5,008 nt of DNA from Candidatus Saccharimonadota bacterium (GTDB lineage: Bacteria; Patescibacteriota; Saccharimonadia; Saccharimonadales; Saccharimonadaceae). This document shows, piece after piece, positions 4,704-5,008 of the stretch (positions are counted from its first letter, which is position 1; every line of letters starts with the position of its first letter). The position numbers were made by a program, and so were the translations under genes. The notes under the pieces are model-generated. The model ran no database searches and was not told where the DNA came from. It saw nothing but the letters and a program-made list of their open reading frames with translations. Location of the stretch: positions 1-5,008 of the forward strand of contig UNSP01000033.1 in NCBI GenBank assembly GCA_900556355.1. Reading direction: 5' to 3'.

Positions 4704-5008
4704 ATCACACCTCGACAACGTCAATACATTCTGCTGCAACCAACAATACATCGCTACAGTTGCTGCCGCACCGACGTTTATGGAGCGAGTCGAGCCAAAT
4801 TGCTCAATCGCCACAATCTGATCCGCAGCGCCAGCCAGCTCCGCAGAAATCCCCGGCCCTTCTTGCCCAAATACCAAAACCGCACGCTTCGGTAAACTCG
4901 TCTGTGACATATTAACACTTCCTGGGATATTATCAATAGCAATAATTTCCCTACCTTCAGTCCGCATTTTTTCAACAAACTCTTCCGTCGTCGCCAGATA
5001 CGTAATGT
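4698..5008 (-). CDS. SpoU/TrmH-family RNA 2'-O-methyltransferase, C-terminal part
   Basis: S-adenosylmethionine-dependent methyltransferase of the knotted SPOUT fold that methylates ribose 2'-OH in rRNA or tRNA. About 102 residues are in the window; the frame is open at the right edge and stops at TAG 4700-4698. Motif 2 reads LVFGQEGPGIS and motif 3 reads FGSTRSINVGAAATVAMYCW, the two segments that form the cofactor-binding knot. The Gln in GQEGPG, where E. coli TrmH has Asn, is familiar from related TrmH-like proteins, so it is not clearly a defect. The internal ATG 4967 is unlikely to be the start, because the frame continues upstream with ITYLATTEEFVEKMRTEGREI, which fits the family. The exact target RNA cannot be told from this part. 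Confidence 0.9.
   Translation of the reverse strand, partial: ITYLATTEEFVEKMRTEGREIIAIDNIPGSVNMSQTSLPKRAVLVFGQEGPGISAELAGAADQIVAIEQFGSTRSINVGAAATVAMYCWLQQNVLTLSRCDL

Noticed and set aside
1..5008. CRISPR arrays, tRNA or rRNA genes, insertion sequences
   Set aside because: I saw no spaced direct repeats, no cloverleaf ending in CCA, no rRNA-like stretch, and no transposase or terminal inverted repeats.

Overview
The window looks like a piece of a small-genome bacterium, most likely Candidatus Saccharibacteria (TM7, Patescibacteria/CPR). The reasons are the style of the HisRS and trigger factor proteins, moderate-to-low GC, short gene spacing and repeated leaderless promoters. This placement is an inference from remembered family resemblance, not from a search.

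Layout. Bases 1-868 (minus) are the N-terminal two thirds of trigger factor (tig), running off the left edge. Bases 895-2264 (minus) are histidyl-tRNA synthetase (hisS). Its reading frame is broken near 2104-2141, where the motif-1 segment appears twice in two diverged versions. Bases 2304-2431 (minus) hold the most notable element: what reads as a complete ribosome-mediated transcription attenuator for hisS. It has a -35/-10 promoter, an apparently leaderless 14-residue leader peptide MILPKFHHSHVLPR with three His codons, a 1:2 pairing, a 15-bp antiterminator and a mutually exclusive terminator hairpin with a T-run. A conventional Shine-Dalgarno then precedes hisS. From 2438 onward the plus strand carries a divergent promoter, a possible structured leader, and three accessory genes: an unrecognised helical protein (2574-3158), a degenerate pentapeptide-repeat-like protein (3228-3659), and a stand-alone HxxEH (M16/inverzincin-like) protein (3750-4703). 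The right edge (4698-5008, minus) is the C-terminal part of a SpoU/TrmH-family RNA 2'-O-methyltransferase, overlapping the M16-like gene tail to tail.

How they work together. The minus-strand block is translation machinery: HisRS charges tRNA-His and trigger factor meets nascent chains at the ribosome. The hisS leader would sense charged tRNA-His: ribosomes stalling at the His codons free the antiterminator and raise hisS expression. tig has its own promoter inside the 3' end of hisS. At least four transcription units show a -10 element ending 6-8 nt before the ATG and no Shine-Dalgarno, which suggests leaderless mRNAs are normal in this genome. hisS, which has a long leader, is the exception that carries an SD.

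Two places may reflect assembly or strain chimerism rather than biology: the hisS junction at 2104-2165, and the first ~50 bases, where the trigger factor frame stops looking like trigger factor.
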